In this document: positions 1 through 10,573 of the stretch, piece after piece
How positions within the stretch are numbered: the first letter of the stretch is position 1
Layout of the letters: every line of letters begins with the position of its first letter
Assembly: GCA_944474755.1 (NCBI GenBank)
Contig: OX104113.1
Span: 55,324,074 to 55,388,073, forward strand
Reading direction: 5' to 3'
Source: Limnoperna fortunei
Lineage: Eukaryota; Mollusca; Bivalvia; Mytilida; Modiolidae
DNA length: 64,000 bases
The notes under the pieces: model-generated
What the model was told of the DNA's origin: nothing
The model's database searches: none
Seen by the model: the letters and a program-made list of their open reading frames with translations, nothing else
Translations under genes and position numbers: made by a program

Positions 1-643
1 AATACAATATGTGAATGAATATTACTTGATGCATGTAAGTACATATTTGCTTATGAAATTTATTTGAAAAATAGATACTGTTTTAAAATTTTTAAATGTT
101 AACTAACTTGTTTTCGAGTTAATTTATACGATACATTACAAGAAAAAATTTACAACTCCGACATATACATAGAAAGGTTTGTTTTTTTATTTACCATTGT
201 GGTCTTTAACTTCTGAAAGAGCTTTTCATTGGGGATATTTAAATATTTTTATTGTTAGCTCTATGATTTTTAAAGCCATTAATGCCTATCTTCTTTCTTT
301 GCGTCCGTCGTCATTCACGTGCAGACATGGAGCTCTAATTGCTAAGTCTCTTTTTGATAATACTCTATTGTTGAAAATTTTTTTTAAAATCCATGAATGT
401 ATCAACCTTCTTATATTATATCCTTTTTTTGATTGGATACAGTTCGCAATACGTTAATTTTTTACCCCCCAAACACACATCAATGAAAAAAAAAACGTAA
501 ATGTTTCTTGTCTCTTTCTTTCGTTTGCTAATTTTTTTAAAAGTTTTTTTCTTATTGTTGTTTGTTCAGTTTCCGTTCTACCTTACATACATCTCTAAGA
601 GTAAAATGCGTCGAATATCTTTTTTAAAGAAAGTACTTGTTTA
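1..643. repeat. Dispersed repeat, copy A of a pair
   Basis: This stretch is repeated in the same orientation at 1996-2662 with moderate divergence. Shared blocks include ATGAATATTACTTGATGCAT, TTGTTTTCGAGTTAAT and TCTTTCTTTGCGTCCGTCGT. Similarity stops abruptly at about 643 (after AGTACTTGTTT), where this copy joins a LINE fragment and the other copy joins unrelated sequence. No coding potential was seen. Confidence 0.75.
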
Positions 644-1144
644 TTTCTTTTCTTTGGTATGTATTTTGAAATTCCTGTCTCCAGTGAGTTTTTTAATTTA
701 TTCCAAAGTTCTTCTACTGATAATGAGCTTGCGTTTTCTAAGATGTTTTCACTGGAAGACTGCATATATTTTTTAAAATCTGGCCAGTTTGCTTTTTTAT
801 AAAGGTGGCATGTTCTTGGTTTTTGTTTAAGGTCTATTTGGTCTAGCATTAACTGTTGCAGATATTGCATCATGGTCAGAAATGCCTGCAATTATTTCTA
901 CTTTTTTGACGAGTGTAGGATTTGAGATAAGGAAAAGGGCAAGGATGTTATTGTTTCTTGTGTTGTCAGTTACCATTTGGGTCAGATTGTGGTCATCTAA
1001 TACTTCCAGGAATTTGTCATAGGCAGTATTGGAGCAGCATCCTGGTTTCAATGAGGGATTGTGATCTTGGTCCCAAGATAATTTAGGGAAGTTAAAATCT
1101 CCGAATATTAGTTTTGTACCTTTAAGGTTGCGTGCTAGATCCAA
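644..1144 (-). pseudogene. Non-LTR retrotransposon fragment (endonuclease C-terminal half plus linker)
   Basis: Translated on the minus strand, this reads as the end of an apurinic-endonuclease-type domain of a LINE ORF2. It has a GDFNFPKLSW block (the catalytic Asn/Asp region), then ISNPTLV and GISDHDAISATV, which is the conserved SDH motif near the end of such domains. A charged linker leading towards the RT follows (KANWPDFKKYM, VEELWNKLKNSLETGI, YIPKKRNK). The reading frame changes once, near 830-890. No RT follows because the fragment ends at the duplicated repeat boundary near 643. The N-terminal endonuclease part is missing beyond 1144. Clade is uncertain; the linker resembles CR1/L2-type elements. 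Confidence 0.75.
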
Positions 1145-1591
1145 TGCCTTTTTCCGACGCAGTCGGTATATTTTCGAATTGTGACCTTTGAACTAAAAGA
1201 CGCTTACCCATGGTAACGTACTGTAATTGAAGACAAGCTTGCATTCTGATTAGACAAAAATAGTAAAAAATTCTGCGTTCGAACAATCTACTATATTATG
1301 CTCTGAAAAGCATCCTTATTTGCATTTCCCAAATTATTAGTCCAGCATACCGGTGTTTTTAAACAATTGGTAGTCGTAATTTAACTTTAAAGAATTATTT
1401 TTTTATTCCAAAAGAATGCCATGCAGAACTGATCAACAATAATTACATGATATAACCATACGTCTTTTAATTTTTGCGCATTTCGTCTGGGGTAGAATTA
1501 ATTTGCTTTGTTGACCATCGTATCTGTTAAAAATCTTCACGCCGGTGATGTATTTACACCATATTTTCTTCATTTGACCGCCCGACACAGG

Positions 1592-1598
1592 CTCTCTC

Positions 1599-1648
<50 letters not shown>
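1592..1648. repeat. (CT)n microsatellite
   Basis: About 57 bp of CT dinucleotides with one CCC interruption. It is immediately preceded by GACACAGG and followed by CATATATACA. Confidence 0.97.
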
Positions 1649-1652
<4 letters not shown>

Positions 1653-1851
1653 TATACAGTGAAATTATTGTCATACAAATGATACTACACAAAGGTAAGT
1701 AGGTCATTGGTAATTGTCAGACCGATAAAAGACTAGTATGAGACACAGTGGTTCGACAACACATTTTGTTTACTATACATACACAGCACATAGAATTAAG
1801 AGTAAATTTCACTGATACTTTCGTTGCACTTATTTATTTGGACCTCAATTA

Positions 1852-1866
1852 CCCCCCCCCCCCCCC
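1852..1866. repeat. Poly-C tract
   Basis: Fifteen consecutive C residues. The length is prone to sequencing error. Confidence 0.95.
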
Positions 1867-1995
1867 AATTTTTGGGATAGCATACACATTACCGATTTCA
1901 ATTCACATTTAATTAGCATTGAATTGACATTTTGTGGTCATGTTAATACAATGCTAATTAAAATATTTTACTTTCCATTTTAAATAGCCAACTGT

Positions 1996-2662
1996 AATGA
2001 ATACATGTGAATGAATATTACTTGATGCATGTAAGTATATATTTGTTTAATATGAAATTTATTTAAAAAATAGGTGCTGTTTTGAAATTTTAAAATGTTA
2101 ACTATCTTGTTTTCGAGTTAATATATACGATACATCACAAGAAAAAAACTTACAACTTCGACATATACATAAAGGTTAAAGGTTTGTATGTTTTTTATAT
2201 ACCATTGAGGTCTTCAACTTCTGAATTAGCTTTTCATTTGGGATATTTAAATATGTTTATTGTAAGCTCTATGATTTTTAAAGCCATTAATTTCTATCTT
2301 CTTTCTTTGCGTCCGTCGTCATTCACGCGCAGACAGGAGATTGAGCTCTAATTGCAAAGTCTATTTTTGATAATACCCTATTGTTTAATAACATTTCTAA
2401 AAAGTCCATGAATGTAGCAACCTTCTTATGGTCTTATTTTGATTGGATACAGCTCGCAACACGTAAATTATTCCCCCTCTTCCCCCCCACATACACATCA
2501 ATGAAAGAAAACGTTAATGTTTCTTGTCTCTTTCTTTCGTTTTTTTTTTTAATTTTTTGAAAAGTTTTTTTTCTTATTGTTTGCTTAGTTTCCGTTCTAC
2601 TTTACATACATCTCTAGGAGTTAAATGCGTCGAATATCTTTTTTAAAGATAGTACTTGTTTT
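1996..2662. repeat. Dispersed repeat, copy B of a pair
   Basis: Direct repeat of 1-643 with scattered substitutions and small indels. It ends at the same place (TTTTAAAGATAGTACTTGTT) but continues into different sequence, so the pair marks a repeat-family boundary or a recombination breakpoint. Confidence 0.75.
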
Positions 2663-2884
2663 CGTTAACATAGAGCAATTGCTTGAGTACAACCATTCAA
2701 TTAAAATTAATTCCATTATAACGTAGACAACAGAGAGAAATATTTGTATACTTGTATCTGTCTGGTCTGCTTAGTCTGGTAGCGTCTCAGTTTCTTTTCT
2801 TTAACAAGTTTACACTGTAGCTGTACGTCTCGCGCCTCTTGAAAGAGTAAAGTTTATAAACTTATATTATATATTTTACATATG

Positions 2885-2985
2885 TGGGGCGAGTCGTTAT
2901 TGAGTGGGGCGACTCGTTATTGAATGTGGGGCGACTCGTTATTAACATGGGGCGACTCGAGAGTGGTGCGAGTCGTTACGATACC
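2885..2985. repeat. Minisatellite, unit about 24 bp
   Basis: Four to five imperfect copies of a unit like GTGGGGCGACTCGTTATTGA. The last copies are degenerate. Confidence 0.85.
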
Positions 2986-3059
2986 CTTACCAACCTGTGG
3001 CAAAGGTAAGAAAAAGCTTTATTAAAAGATGAAATTTAAAATTTAGTTCTTTTGACAAC

Positions 3060-5245
3060 TTAACGAAGACATATCAAAAATCAGGATACATATACCAACA
3101 CTAGAAACATGCTCAAACATAGAACACCAAATAAATAATATGTATGAAAACTATGAATCAGAGTTTATTAATGGTTTAGACAAACATGCACCTGCCAAAA
3201 CTCAGAAACCAAGAAAAAAAAAACACTTCCTTTTATTAACAGCGAATTAAGATCTGCCATTCATAAAAAAACCGCAGTATTAACAAGTACCCAAATGATA
3301 AAACATGGGAAAAATACAGAAAACAAAGAAACCTGGTCACGAAAATTACGAAAAAATCTACAAAAACTATTCCCTTGAACGTTGTGTTGGTCAACCATAA
3401 AACCTTTTTTTTCACTAAAAAATCTGACAAAGGTGAACAGAAAATTGTATTGTGTGAAAACAACAAAATTATCATCCTCACAAGTCAGGGTTTCTGTGTC
3501 CATATGTGTCACGAAACCCTGACAAACTTAGCTAGGAAATTCCCGGGGTAGAAGATTTTCGTATGACGTCAATCCTTCTAAATATCAACGAATGAAATTG
3601 CTGGAAAGAAGCAAGTGTTTAGCAGTAGTCATTCTTACTCATTCTTGAGTTGCAATCGAAGGAAACGTAACGCAACTAATAAATAACGCGGTAATAACAA
3701 ACTATTAACACTACTGTACAAAATACAATGATTTTCACATGGTCTATGAAACACATCCGTTTGGTTTATTTACAATCGACATCGGGATATCCCCTAACCA
3801 AGTCGTGAATGAAAGCGAGCTTTTGATTAGCTACATAAAGGTATGATGTTTTGTATAGTTCAGATAGTCATCCAAGTATTTTAGATATAAAAAAACAATG
3901 GAGTTTAACCAGAAAAAAACTTTTATTTTTCAAAAGGTTACAGAAAACAATATCGTAAAAATTGAAAACAATATTAATATTAAGAAAGCAACAGGTGTGC
4001 ATGGTAACCCAGCTAAAATTGTAAGAAATTGTAAAGAGGTTATTGTACCAAAAACTAACAACACTGATTAATGTATCTGTATAAAGTAGTATTTTTCCTG
4101 AATAATAATCCATTAGAAAATCTAATTATAGACTAGTCAGTGTATTACCTATTTTTTTCTAAAATTTGTGAACAAGTAATGGAAATCTAACTTGCAGATT
4201 ATTTTGATGTTACATGTATATGTAATCCATATTTATGTGCTTTTAGAAAGGGACATGGGTGCCAGACCACCTTGCTGAGATGGATTGAAGATTGGCGCAC
4301 TGCTCTAGACAATAATCAATATGTTACAGCAGTTCTTTTGGATCTCGCAAAGGCCTTTGACACTAAATTCTGCTTGACAAATTGTCAGCATATGGTGTTT
4401 TACTAAATTCGGTCTCCCTCCTCAAATCATACTTAACAAACCGGAAACAGCAAATTAAGCTGAACAGCATTCTCAGCAGCAGCTGGGCTGACATCCAGAA
4501 AGGAGTACCACAAGGTTCCATTCTAGGTCCTCTATTGTTAATGTATTCATTAATGATATTTTTCAGTTGTGAAATATGGTACCCTGTGCAATTATGCTGA
4601 CGAAAACACTCAGTCTTTTTGTAACCCAAATTATGATAACTTAATAAGTGCCTTGCAAAGTGATTCAATTAAGCTTATTAAATTGTTTAAGATAAACAAA
4701 ATGCAGATAAATTCCAAATTTCCAAGCAATTGGTAAAAAAACATTTTCTAGAGATCTACGTATAGACATTCAAGGCTTAAATATCTCGCGTGAATCTACT
4801 GTAAAATTACTAGGTATAGATATTGATTATCAATTAAATTTTGATGTACACATTAGTTACATCTGCAGGAAGGCATCACAGCAATTAAATATTTTAAAGC
4901 GTTTGGGATTTTATTTGGATAGCTTCAGTAAACTTACTATTTTCCATACTTTTATATTCAGCAACTTTAACTTTTGACCTTTGGCTTGGCACTTCTGCAC
5001 ATAGAAAAATTCTAAACAAATTGAAAAAGTGCAGGAACGAGCACTCCGTTTTGTCATGATGACTATTCCAGCACATACGAAATGTTACTAGAGAAAGCCC
5101 TGATGCCATCCTTACAGATAAGACGCCAAAAGAACTATGGCGCTAGAAACATATAAGATTGTAAACTAAATTAATTCTCATTTCAAAAGCCTCATTCAGT
5201 CCTGGAATGGATCTGATTGTCACTGTTCTGCTTGTAGGTAATTTT
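3060..5245 (+). pseudogene. Degraded LINE ORF2: linker, reverse transcriptase and C-terminal region
   Basis: A non-LTR retrotransposon ORF2 read across several frames. In order it shows a linker (FINGLDKHAPAKTQKPRKK, then LRSAIHKK); RT fingers (VTENNIVKI, KKATGVHGNPAKI, about 3905-4060); AFRKGHGCQTTLLRW-like and AVLLDLAKAFDT (motif A, about 4330-4365); YLTNRKQQIKLNS and KGVPQGSILGP (motif B, about 4495-4535); and NYADEN at the catalytic motif C (about 4594-4610). A thumb region (LLGIDIDYQLNFD, RKASQQLNILKR) and a C-terminal block ending WNGSDCHCSAC near 5240 follow. Motif C reads YADE rather than YADD, so the second catalytic Asp is lost. Numerous frameshifts and an insertion at about 3474-3861 confirm it is dead. 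No poly-A-type tail was resolved. Confidence 0.88.
3474..3861. mobile_element. Insertion inside the LINE RT, carrying a hairpin end
   Basis: LINE coding similarity stops after an ENNKII block at about 3470 and resumes at about 3862 (SHPSILDIKK frame). The intervening sequence starts with CATCCTCACAAGTCAGGG. That is the same terminal sequence that forms both arms of the palindromic element at 8429-8509. Positions 3484-3494 and 3513-3523 pair perfectly (GTCAGGGTTTC/GAAACCCTGAC). No matching right terminus or target-site duplication was found, so the right boundary is approximate. Confidence 0.55.
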
Positions 5246-6328
5246 TTATCTCTGTTTTAAACTGCTAAGTTACTTGTTGTTGCTTTTAGCTATGCTTAAC
5301 TCTCTATATATGCTGCGTTTGCATGAGCTAGTGCTTGATATATTTATGCTTTTAACTGTGTGCTGCTTAATTAATTTGCTTGACCCAGTAGTACTTTCAT
5401 TAATATTATTTATTCAACTGTATTTGTGATGAGTGGGGAAACACCATATACATTATGGTACGCGAAAAGCACTGCACAAAATCCATCCAGAGAGGTGCAG
5501 AGAAGTTCATAGAAGTAATAAAATGGTTTCTTTGATTTAAATTGAGGTTTATTTTAATATATACATTTGTTTTATTTTGTAGAAATAAACATAAATAAGA
5601 CCATATTTTTACATAATATGTCTTTAAGCAGGGACAGTCTATACTATAGTATAGACTGTCCCTGCTTTAAGTGGACAATATCAAAAGCAGTTTGATAATG
5701 TAATGGCCTACTGTGGAGAGAAATACGAGAGATACATAATGGTTTATTTTTCTTGAAAAAATTATCCATAAAGTTAGAGCATACGCAATTCATTGTGTTT
5801 AAACCTTTAACATAAACGGACTTAGGATTTATAATAACCGACTTTATTTCATCCAAATTTGTTCGATGTAAATTAAAATCAACAAAACTGAAAAGTAAAA
5901 TCCGGGTGGTTTTCGGGGTGGATCTGTGTAAAGTACGGCATGACGCAGTTTCTTATATATTTTGTTATAGTATTCTGGGACTATTATAAACTATGATTTA
6001 TATGTTCCTGTTGTATTGTATAAAATATTTGAAAAATTGAATCAAACATACGATTATATTATCAAAAATGCAAAAGTAAAATTGGGTCAGAGGTTTCAGT
6101 CAGATATTTTGGCTTTCCTTGTGGTTTTATAAGGATTTTCTAGAAATTATTTAAATTGACCCATTTCTAGTTGTACATAATTTATCTCCTTATTTAGTTC
6201 CAGTTAAAAAAACTAAGGCTATCATCCGTAAAAGACTATGATATTGAAATAAAAATGTTGCATTGTTTTTGTATTGTTTGTTGATGCCAATTAAATTATC
6301 ATCTAATTAACCTCATTAGTAGATGTTA
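5246..6328. other. No recognised gene; contains one perfect palindrome
   Basis: AT-rich sequence with only short open frames. A minus-strand frame at 5644-5856 (70 codons) overlaps the palindrome and matches nothing I know. Confidence 0.6.
5626..5667. repeat. Perfect 42-bp palindrome
   Basis: The 21-bp arms 5626-5646 and 5647-5667 are exact reverse complements with no loop. The arm begins AAGCAGGGACAGTCTATAC. It looks like two abutting terminal inverted repeats of a small DNA element with nothing between them. Confidence 0.9.
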
Positions 6329-6336
6329 CTATAGCC

Positions 6337-7614
6337 GGTTTATTCACGTTTCTCCAACTTTTGATAATGAACTATAACAACATCCAATTAGGGGTGGGGA
6401 TTAGGGGGCCATCATAAGGATAGCTACCTGTTCAGTAGTATACATATATAAGATAATATCTGATAATTTCTGTGTAAAGTTCTTTTTATTTTATTTTCAT
6501 AAATAGTATTTTTGTTTCTCATCATAAAATGTTCATATATTTTTTTTGTAATTATAATATAATTTTATTAAGTATTTATTTTTGTACTAGTATTCCATAA
6601 CAAGATATTTATATTTACATAACAATATAAGGAAATAAAAAGCATTGGAAAGCACTGTCTATTACATGTATTAGCACTGAATACATTTCACTGCAAAGTT
6701 ACTGGCGAAGCTCCATGTCATCTGTTGGTCAAGGAATCTGTGCTTGAGTGTGCTGAGTCTTGTGTCGATGTCTCTGTACTTCTTCTGTTTTGGTCTGGTT
6801 GTTGCTCCCGATGATACTTGAATGTCGTTTGCCACTGTGTTCGCCTGCGTATTCTTCAGAATCTCTATCAGCTGGAATATGTTGGGGTGAGCGTGTCTTA
6901 CAAGTTTCTTTAGTTTGCTGTGCCATCCTTCTAGGTGGTTGTTGGTGCGTAGTCCTTCGTTGGTGAAATGATTCTAACCTGACTCTGCCGAACTTGTTTG
7001 GCACAAAGTTCACTGCAAGCATTGCGTTCGCCATTGTGTGTACTAAGTTAACTGACCTCCATTTCAAGTTTCGTGGTTTATAAAGCATTTATGAGTGATG
7101 TTCAGTGTGTCAGATCACATTTTTGATACTTAATCATTTGTAATTTCACAGCTTCTGTTTGACCAAGCTTACTTTGATGCATAAATTACTTAATCATTTG
7201 GAAATTCACAGCTTTTTTTTGGCCAAGCTAATATAAATACTTAGACAAGCTGCCAAATCTGCATTTAAATTAGGAAATAATTAGAAAAAAAATTAAGAAA
7301 GTTATTGAATTTTAAATATTTTTTATTTAATAATTTTCAAATATTTTATTCATCTCTTACATTTATGCAAATGAAACTAAATGATTATAAAATAAAAATA
7401 TCTGCTTATTTAACATATAAGAATACTAGTTTTATTAACATCAATATATTCTTAAATTATATTCACATTCTCTTATGCTACTTAAAAACGTATTTTTTCC
7501 TACATACTTTACAGGTAAAAATCTTAGCAATCCTTTTGATGGCCCCCTAATCCCCACCCCTAATTGGATGTTGTTATAGTTAATTATCAAAAGTTGGAGA
7601 AACGTGAACACACC
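6337..7614. mobile_element. Mutator-like DNA transposon, 1.28 kb, with terminal inverted repeats
   Basis: About 90-bp terminal inverted repeats run from 6337 and back from 7614. Left starts GGTTTATTCACGTTTCTCC; right, reverse-complemented, starts GGTGTGTTCACGTTTCTCC. Both continue through a shared AATTAGGGGTGGGGATTAGG block. The element is flanked by the 8-bp direct repeat CTATAGCC at 6329-6336 and 7615-7622, a target-site duplication of the size made by Mutator-superfamily transposases. The interior contains one recognisable coding remnant, the C-terminal transposase piece at 6671-6967 on the minus strand. Most of the transposase is gone, so this is a deleted, non-autonomous copy. Confidence 0.85.
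6671..6967 (-). pseudogene. Mutator-like (MULE) transposase C-terminal fragment
   Basis: A 98-codon open stretch on the minus strand ends in TAA at 6671-6673. It begins with FTNEGLRTNNHLEGWHSKLK, then VRHAHPNIFQLIEILKNTQ. The RTNNhxEGWH signature followed by HPNIF-x3-IE is typical of the C-terminal part of MULE transposases in animals, downstream of the DDE catalytic core. There is an in-frame stop just upstream (TAG near 6978), and no D-D-E residues are visible, so the fragment cannot be a functional transposase. It lies inside inverted terminal repeats with an 8-bp target duplication, which supports the family call. It is out of frame with the longer minus-strand open frame at 6729-7088. 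Confidence 0.75.
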
Positions 7615-7622
7615 CTATAGCC

Positions 7623-8419
7623 ATAGGCAAGCAGGGGTATTCCGTGGTATTCTTGAGTATTTCTATTGTCTGGGCAACAGGTGAGTTTAAATATTGGAAA
7701 AAGGATGTCACTGGTAAAACAGCTGGGTTCTACCTTAGATTACCATCAGGTAAACGGGGTAATAAACATTGGTTAATTAATTAACAATCATGTTTACACT
7801 GCAGATCCTCACTCAGATTTTGACACCTGTCATTAACATGAAGCGTTAAAATTTATCAAAGACAATTGTCCATTTCAAAAGCTTTCTACAGGACAAACTT
7901 CGGCTGTAGACACAGTTTTTAGTAGCAGAAGTGGACACTAGGTGACGTTTTTTTAAATTGGAAAGTCGCCAATTCTGCTTTCAAATTGCTTTTTAATGTA
8001 AATAATTATAGTGCTACATTTATTTTTTTTTCGGTAAATATTTGACATATTTAGTGCCAAACCTTTTTTGTTCATGTATTAAGTACTTTTTTATATTAAA
8101 AATGTGTATTTGACATTTAGCAAAATATCTATCCATATGTTGTTTGTAAAACCGACTGCTCTTATGACAAGGCCATTGCATGTGATACATGCAATAGGTG
8201 GTTTCACTATTTCTGTGAGAACTTATCTCACCGGGAATTTTTGTTCTTATAAGATAACCCTGTTTTACATTTGTCAATATTGTCTTTATGGCGATGTTGT
8301 GGCGTGGGGCTCTTCTATAACATATTTTATTCATTGTATATAATAGATGTCCAATATGAACTGCCAATCCGAAACTAAACCGGTTATCGACGTTTAATAA
8401 TATGCACATTTGTTTACAT
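7623..8419. other. No recognised gene; one 129-codon open frame of unknown nature
   Basis: A minus-strand frame at 8020-8409 (129 codons) is longer than expected by chance in this AT-rich sequence. It contains DNRFSFGLAVHIGHLLY and a basic, Tyr/His-rich remainder. I do not recognise a domain. It may be a fragment of a mobile element, since everything around it is repeat-derived. Confidence 0.4.
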
Positions 8420-8428
8420 AATGTACGA

Positions 8429-8509
8429 CATCCTCACAAGTCAGGGTTTCTGTGTCCACATGTGTCCACGAAACACGTGAGGACACAGAAACCCTGACTT
8501 GTGAGGATG
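8429..8509. mobile_element. Palindromic 81-bp insertion with 9-bp target-site duplication
   Basis: Arms 8429-8457 and 8481-8509 are 29-bp exact reverse complements (arm starts CATCCTCACAAGTCAGGG) around a 23-bp loop. The 9-bp AATGTACGA occurs immediately on each side (8420-8428 and 8510-8518). This is a minimal fold-back element or a pair of terminal inverted repeats. The same terminus occurs at 3474. Confidence 0.85.
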
Positions 8510-8518
8510 AATGTACGA

Positions 8519-9031
8519 TTGATTGATTGATTAATGGTGTTTAACGCCCGAGCAGCAATATTTCAGCTATATTCAGGCGATGAACATGAAATGGATGATA
8601 AAATGAACATGAAATGATGATGAATGAAAATGGGATGGGACACAAGGAAAAATAGGGGTAACGGATTTTAGATTGCCACTGGCAAATGGGAGGATGGATA
8701 GGGTCGGGCAATTTAGCCTCCTGTAGCGGGATCGAAATCCCTACTCATAGCGAATACTACAGCAGCGTTCTTTAACGTGCGAGGAACGTGGCATTTTTCC
8801 CAACACGGTGCTCTAATATGGTTTGCGGTCAGGTTTTCCGTATTATGGCCTGACAACCCCAGCTTGCCAGGGGTACCCCATTCAACCACCTGAGGTACAC
8901 ATCCTCTGTCGGTCTTTAGGCAAACCGACCTGACACGCCGGTCAGGGTACTGGGCGCTATTTAGTCGCCTTTTACGACAAGCTAGCGCGACTGCGGTCTA
9001 TTCTTTTAGCCACCCGGATCCCGCACGGGGC
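8519..9031 (-). mobile_element. Molluscan tRNA-type SINE, full length, reverse orientation
   Basis: Read on the minus strand, the element starts near 9031 with a GC-rich head (CCCCGTGCGGGATCCGGGTG). It continues through a central region with GGCCATAATACGGAAAACCT and ends with GAATATAGCTGAAATATTGC, GCGTTAAACACC and an (AATC)n tail at 8519. A 13-bp direct repeat GATGAATGTACGA lies at 8506-8518 and 9032-9044, an exact target-site duplication. The same central and tail segments recur at 34771-35146. Confidence 0.88.
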
Positions 9032-9044
9032 GATGAATGTACGA

Positions 9045-10300
9045 CAGTGTACATCTGAATACTTTCTATGAACTCACTCTTTTTATGTGTGGTCGGTATT
9101 TCGGGTATCCGGAACCAGAACCCAAGACAAGATCCCCGAGACCGAAATCGACTTTAATCTTACTTAGTTATTTGACAAAATTGTCACAAAATATTTGAAA
9201 GATATAATATATGGAGTAAACATTGCCTAAATGCGAGCACAGACAATATAGTCCTTTATTATTAATATATAATGTGCTTTTCATAATTGACGTTATTTTC
9301 CGAAACACCCTTATTCTAGTGGTCACGTGACGTCTTTCTGTGAAATGGTGACGTCACATGAAATGTAATATGAAGATCGATTTAGAGATTGAAAAAAAAA
9401 TAGTATGAAATTTTTGTTGTTATTTTTGAATATAACGATGTCAACTTTATTTTTAAGGCTTTCTTTAAAATAAATTTTAGTGCTCTTCTTCATTCACTTT
9501 GTTACAGTTTTTTGACGATATCAACTTCCAGACGAAAAAAAATCAATATCAGCATTAGGTTCAAAGATTTTGATCACGTGATTTCATTTTGATCACATGA
9601 CAATTGCTGTAGAGCTCGCTCTTCGCGGGCTGCGAGCCGCGCTCGATAATAAGATTCTGATATTGAATTATGACGTTTAAGTAAAAAAAGTAATAAAACG
9701 TATATTTATGAAAATATTGCACGTTTTTGTCACGTAGGTCGGTATTTCGGGTATGCCGAGATGTGAAGGGAGGTAACTCAGGTCAGGTAACTCATGGTGA
9801 TAAGTAGTAACTAAACGAAAAGAGTTATAATAATAAAAAAAAATATAATAATAATAATAATAATAATATGATACGTTTATGATAATTACCTTAACATTCA
9901 TTTTATTGTTATTTTTTGTTTGGAGTTTTACATATCTGTTTTTATTTTATATGTTGGTAGAGCTTGTGTTTGTCTGATTTTTTCAAAAAAGCTTTTGTTG
10001 TCTTTAATTTTCTTTTGTAAATCTAAAAAAATACCCGAAACGTTTAGGTTTCATAAAGATTGCAAACATTAAATCTTAACAATTAAATCTAATGCACCCA
10101 TAACAGATCTGTGTAATAAGTAAATTAATGTTAATATTTTAACACTTTTTGATGCATGACTATGGAACACGACAGCTGCCTTATGATCCACAAACATATA
10201 TCATCAAGGCAACAAGCATGCTATTTAGCCATTATTCTACGCCATTAAGACATTTAGTTATACCATATTGAACTGCAGGCAGGGTGTACTCGACTCCAAT
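9045..10300. other. Repeat-derived stretch with an 18-bp direct repeat and an AAT microsatellite
   Basis: GGTCGGTATTTCGGGTAT occurs identically at 9091-9108 and 9737-9754. An AAGGGAGGTAACTC core (about 9767) and an AAT tract (9845-9869) follow. A similar arrangement occurs inverted near 18520-18660. No gene was recognised. Confidence 0.6.
9845..9869. repeat. (AAT)n microsatellite
   Basis: About eight AAT units within a longer A/T-only tract, adjacent to a GAAGGGAGGTAACTC core. Confidence 0.9.
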
Positions 10301-10305
10301 CTTAA

Positions 10306-10455
10306 TTGACAAGGATTGCCAGTTTTCCTACCGTAAGTCGGGGGTTCTCTCCGGGTACTCCGGCTTCCTCCCCAATAAAAACTGGACGCCATGAAATAGC
10401 TGAAAAATTGCTGAAAGTGGCGTTAAAACACCATTCAAACAAACAAACAAAAAAA
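10306..10455 (+). mobile_element. SINE 3' region (5'-truncated)
   Basis: Contains CCGGGTACTCCGGCTTCCTC, then GAAATAGCTGAAAAATTGCT, GTGGCGTTAAAACACC and a tail of CAAA repeats. The GAAATAGCTGAAA-ATTGCTG..GCGTTAAA-CACC block is homologous to the 3' end of the SINEs at 8519-9031 and 34771-35146. The tRNA-like head is not recognisable here. Confidence 0.75.
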
Positions 10456-10573
10456 TATACCATATTGACACTAACCCACATAAATAAGCAACATTTTAAA
10501 CTATAAAGACGTAGAAATACACCATAATGATAATCTTTTACACTATTTAACTATTATGCTATAACAAAAAGAT

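Larger units (their letters stand above)
1145..1995. other. Intergenic stretch with simple repeats only
   Basis: No gene is recognised. It holds a CT microsatellite and a run of 15 C. A short open frame on either strand across the CT tract encodes only dipeptide repeats (Arg-Glu or Ser-Leu) and is an artefact of the microsatellite. Confidence 0.7.

Noticed and set aside
1433..1702. Open frames across the CT microsatellite
   Set aside because: Products are Arg-Glu or Ser-Leu dipeptide repeats only.
644..5245. One LINE split by an inversion (endonuclease part on minus, RT part on plus)
   Set aside because: The two fragments overlap in the linker but have dissimilar linker sequences, so they come from different LINE families.
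8020..8409. 129-codon frame as a host gene
   Set aside because: No recognisable domain, no splice context, and it lies between two transposon insertions. Kept only as an unassigned stretch.
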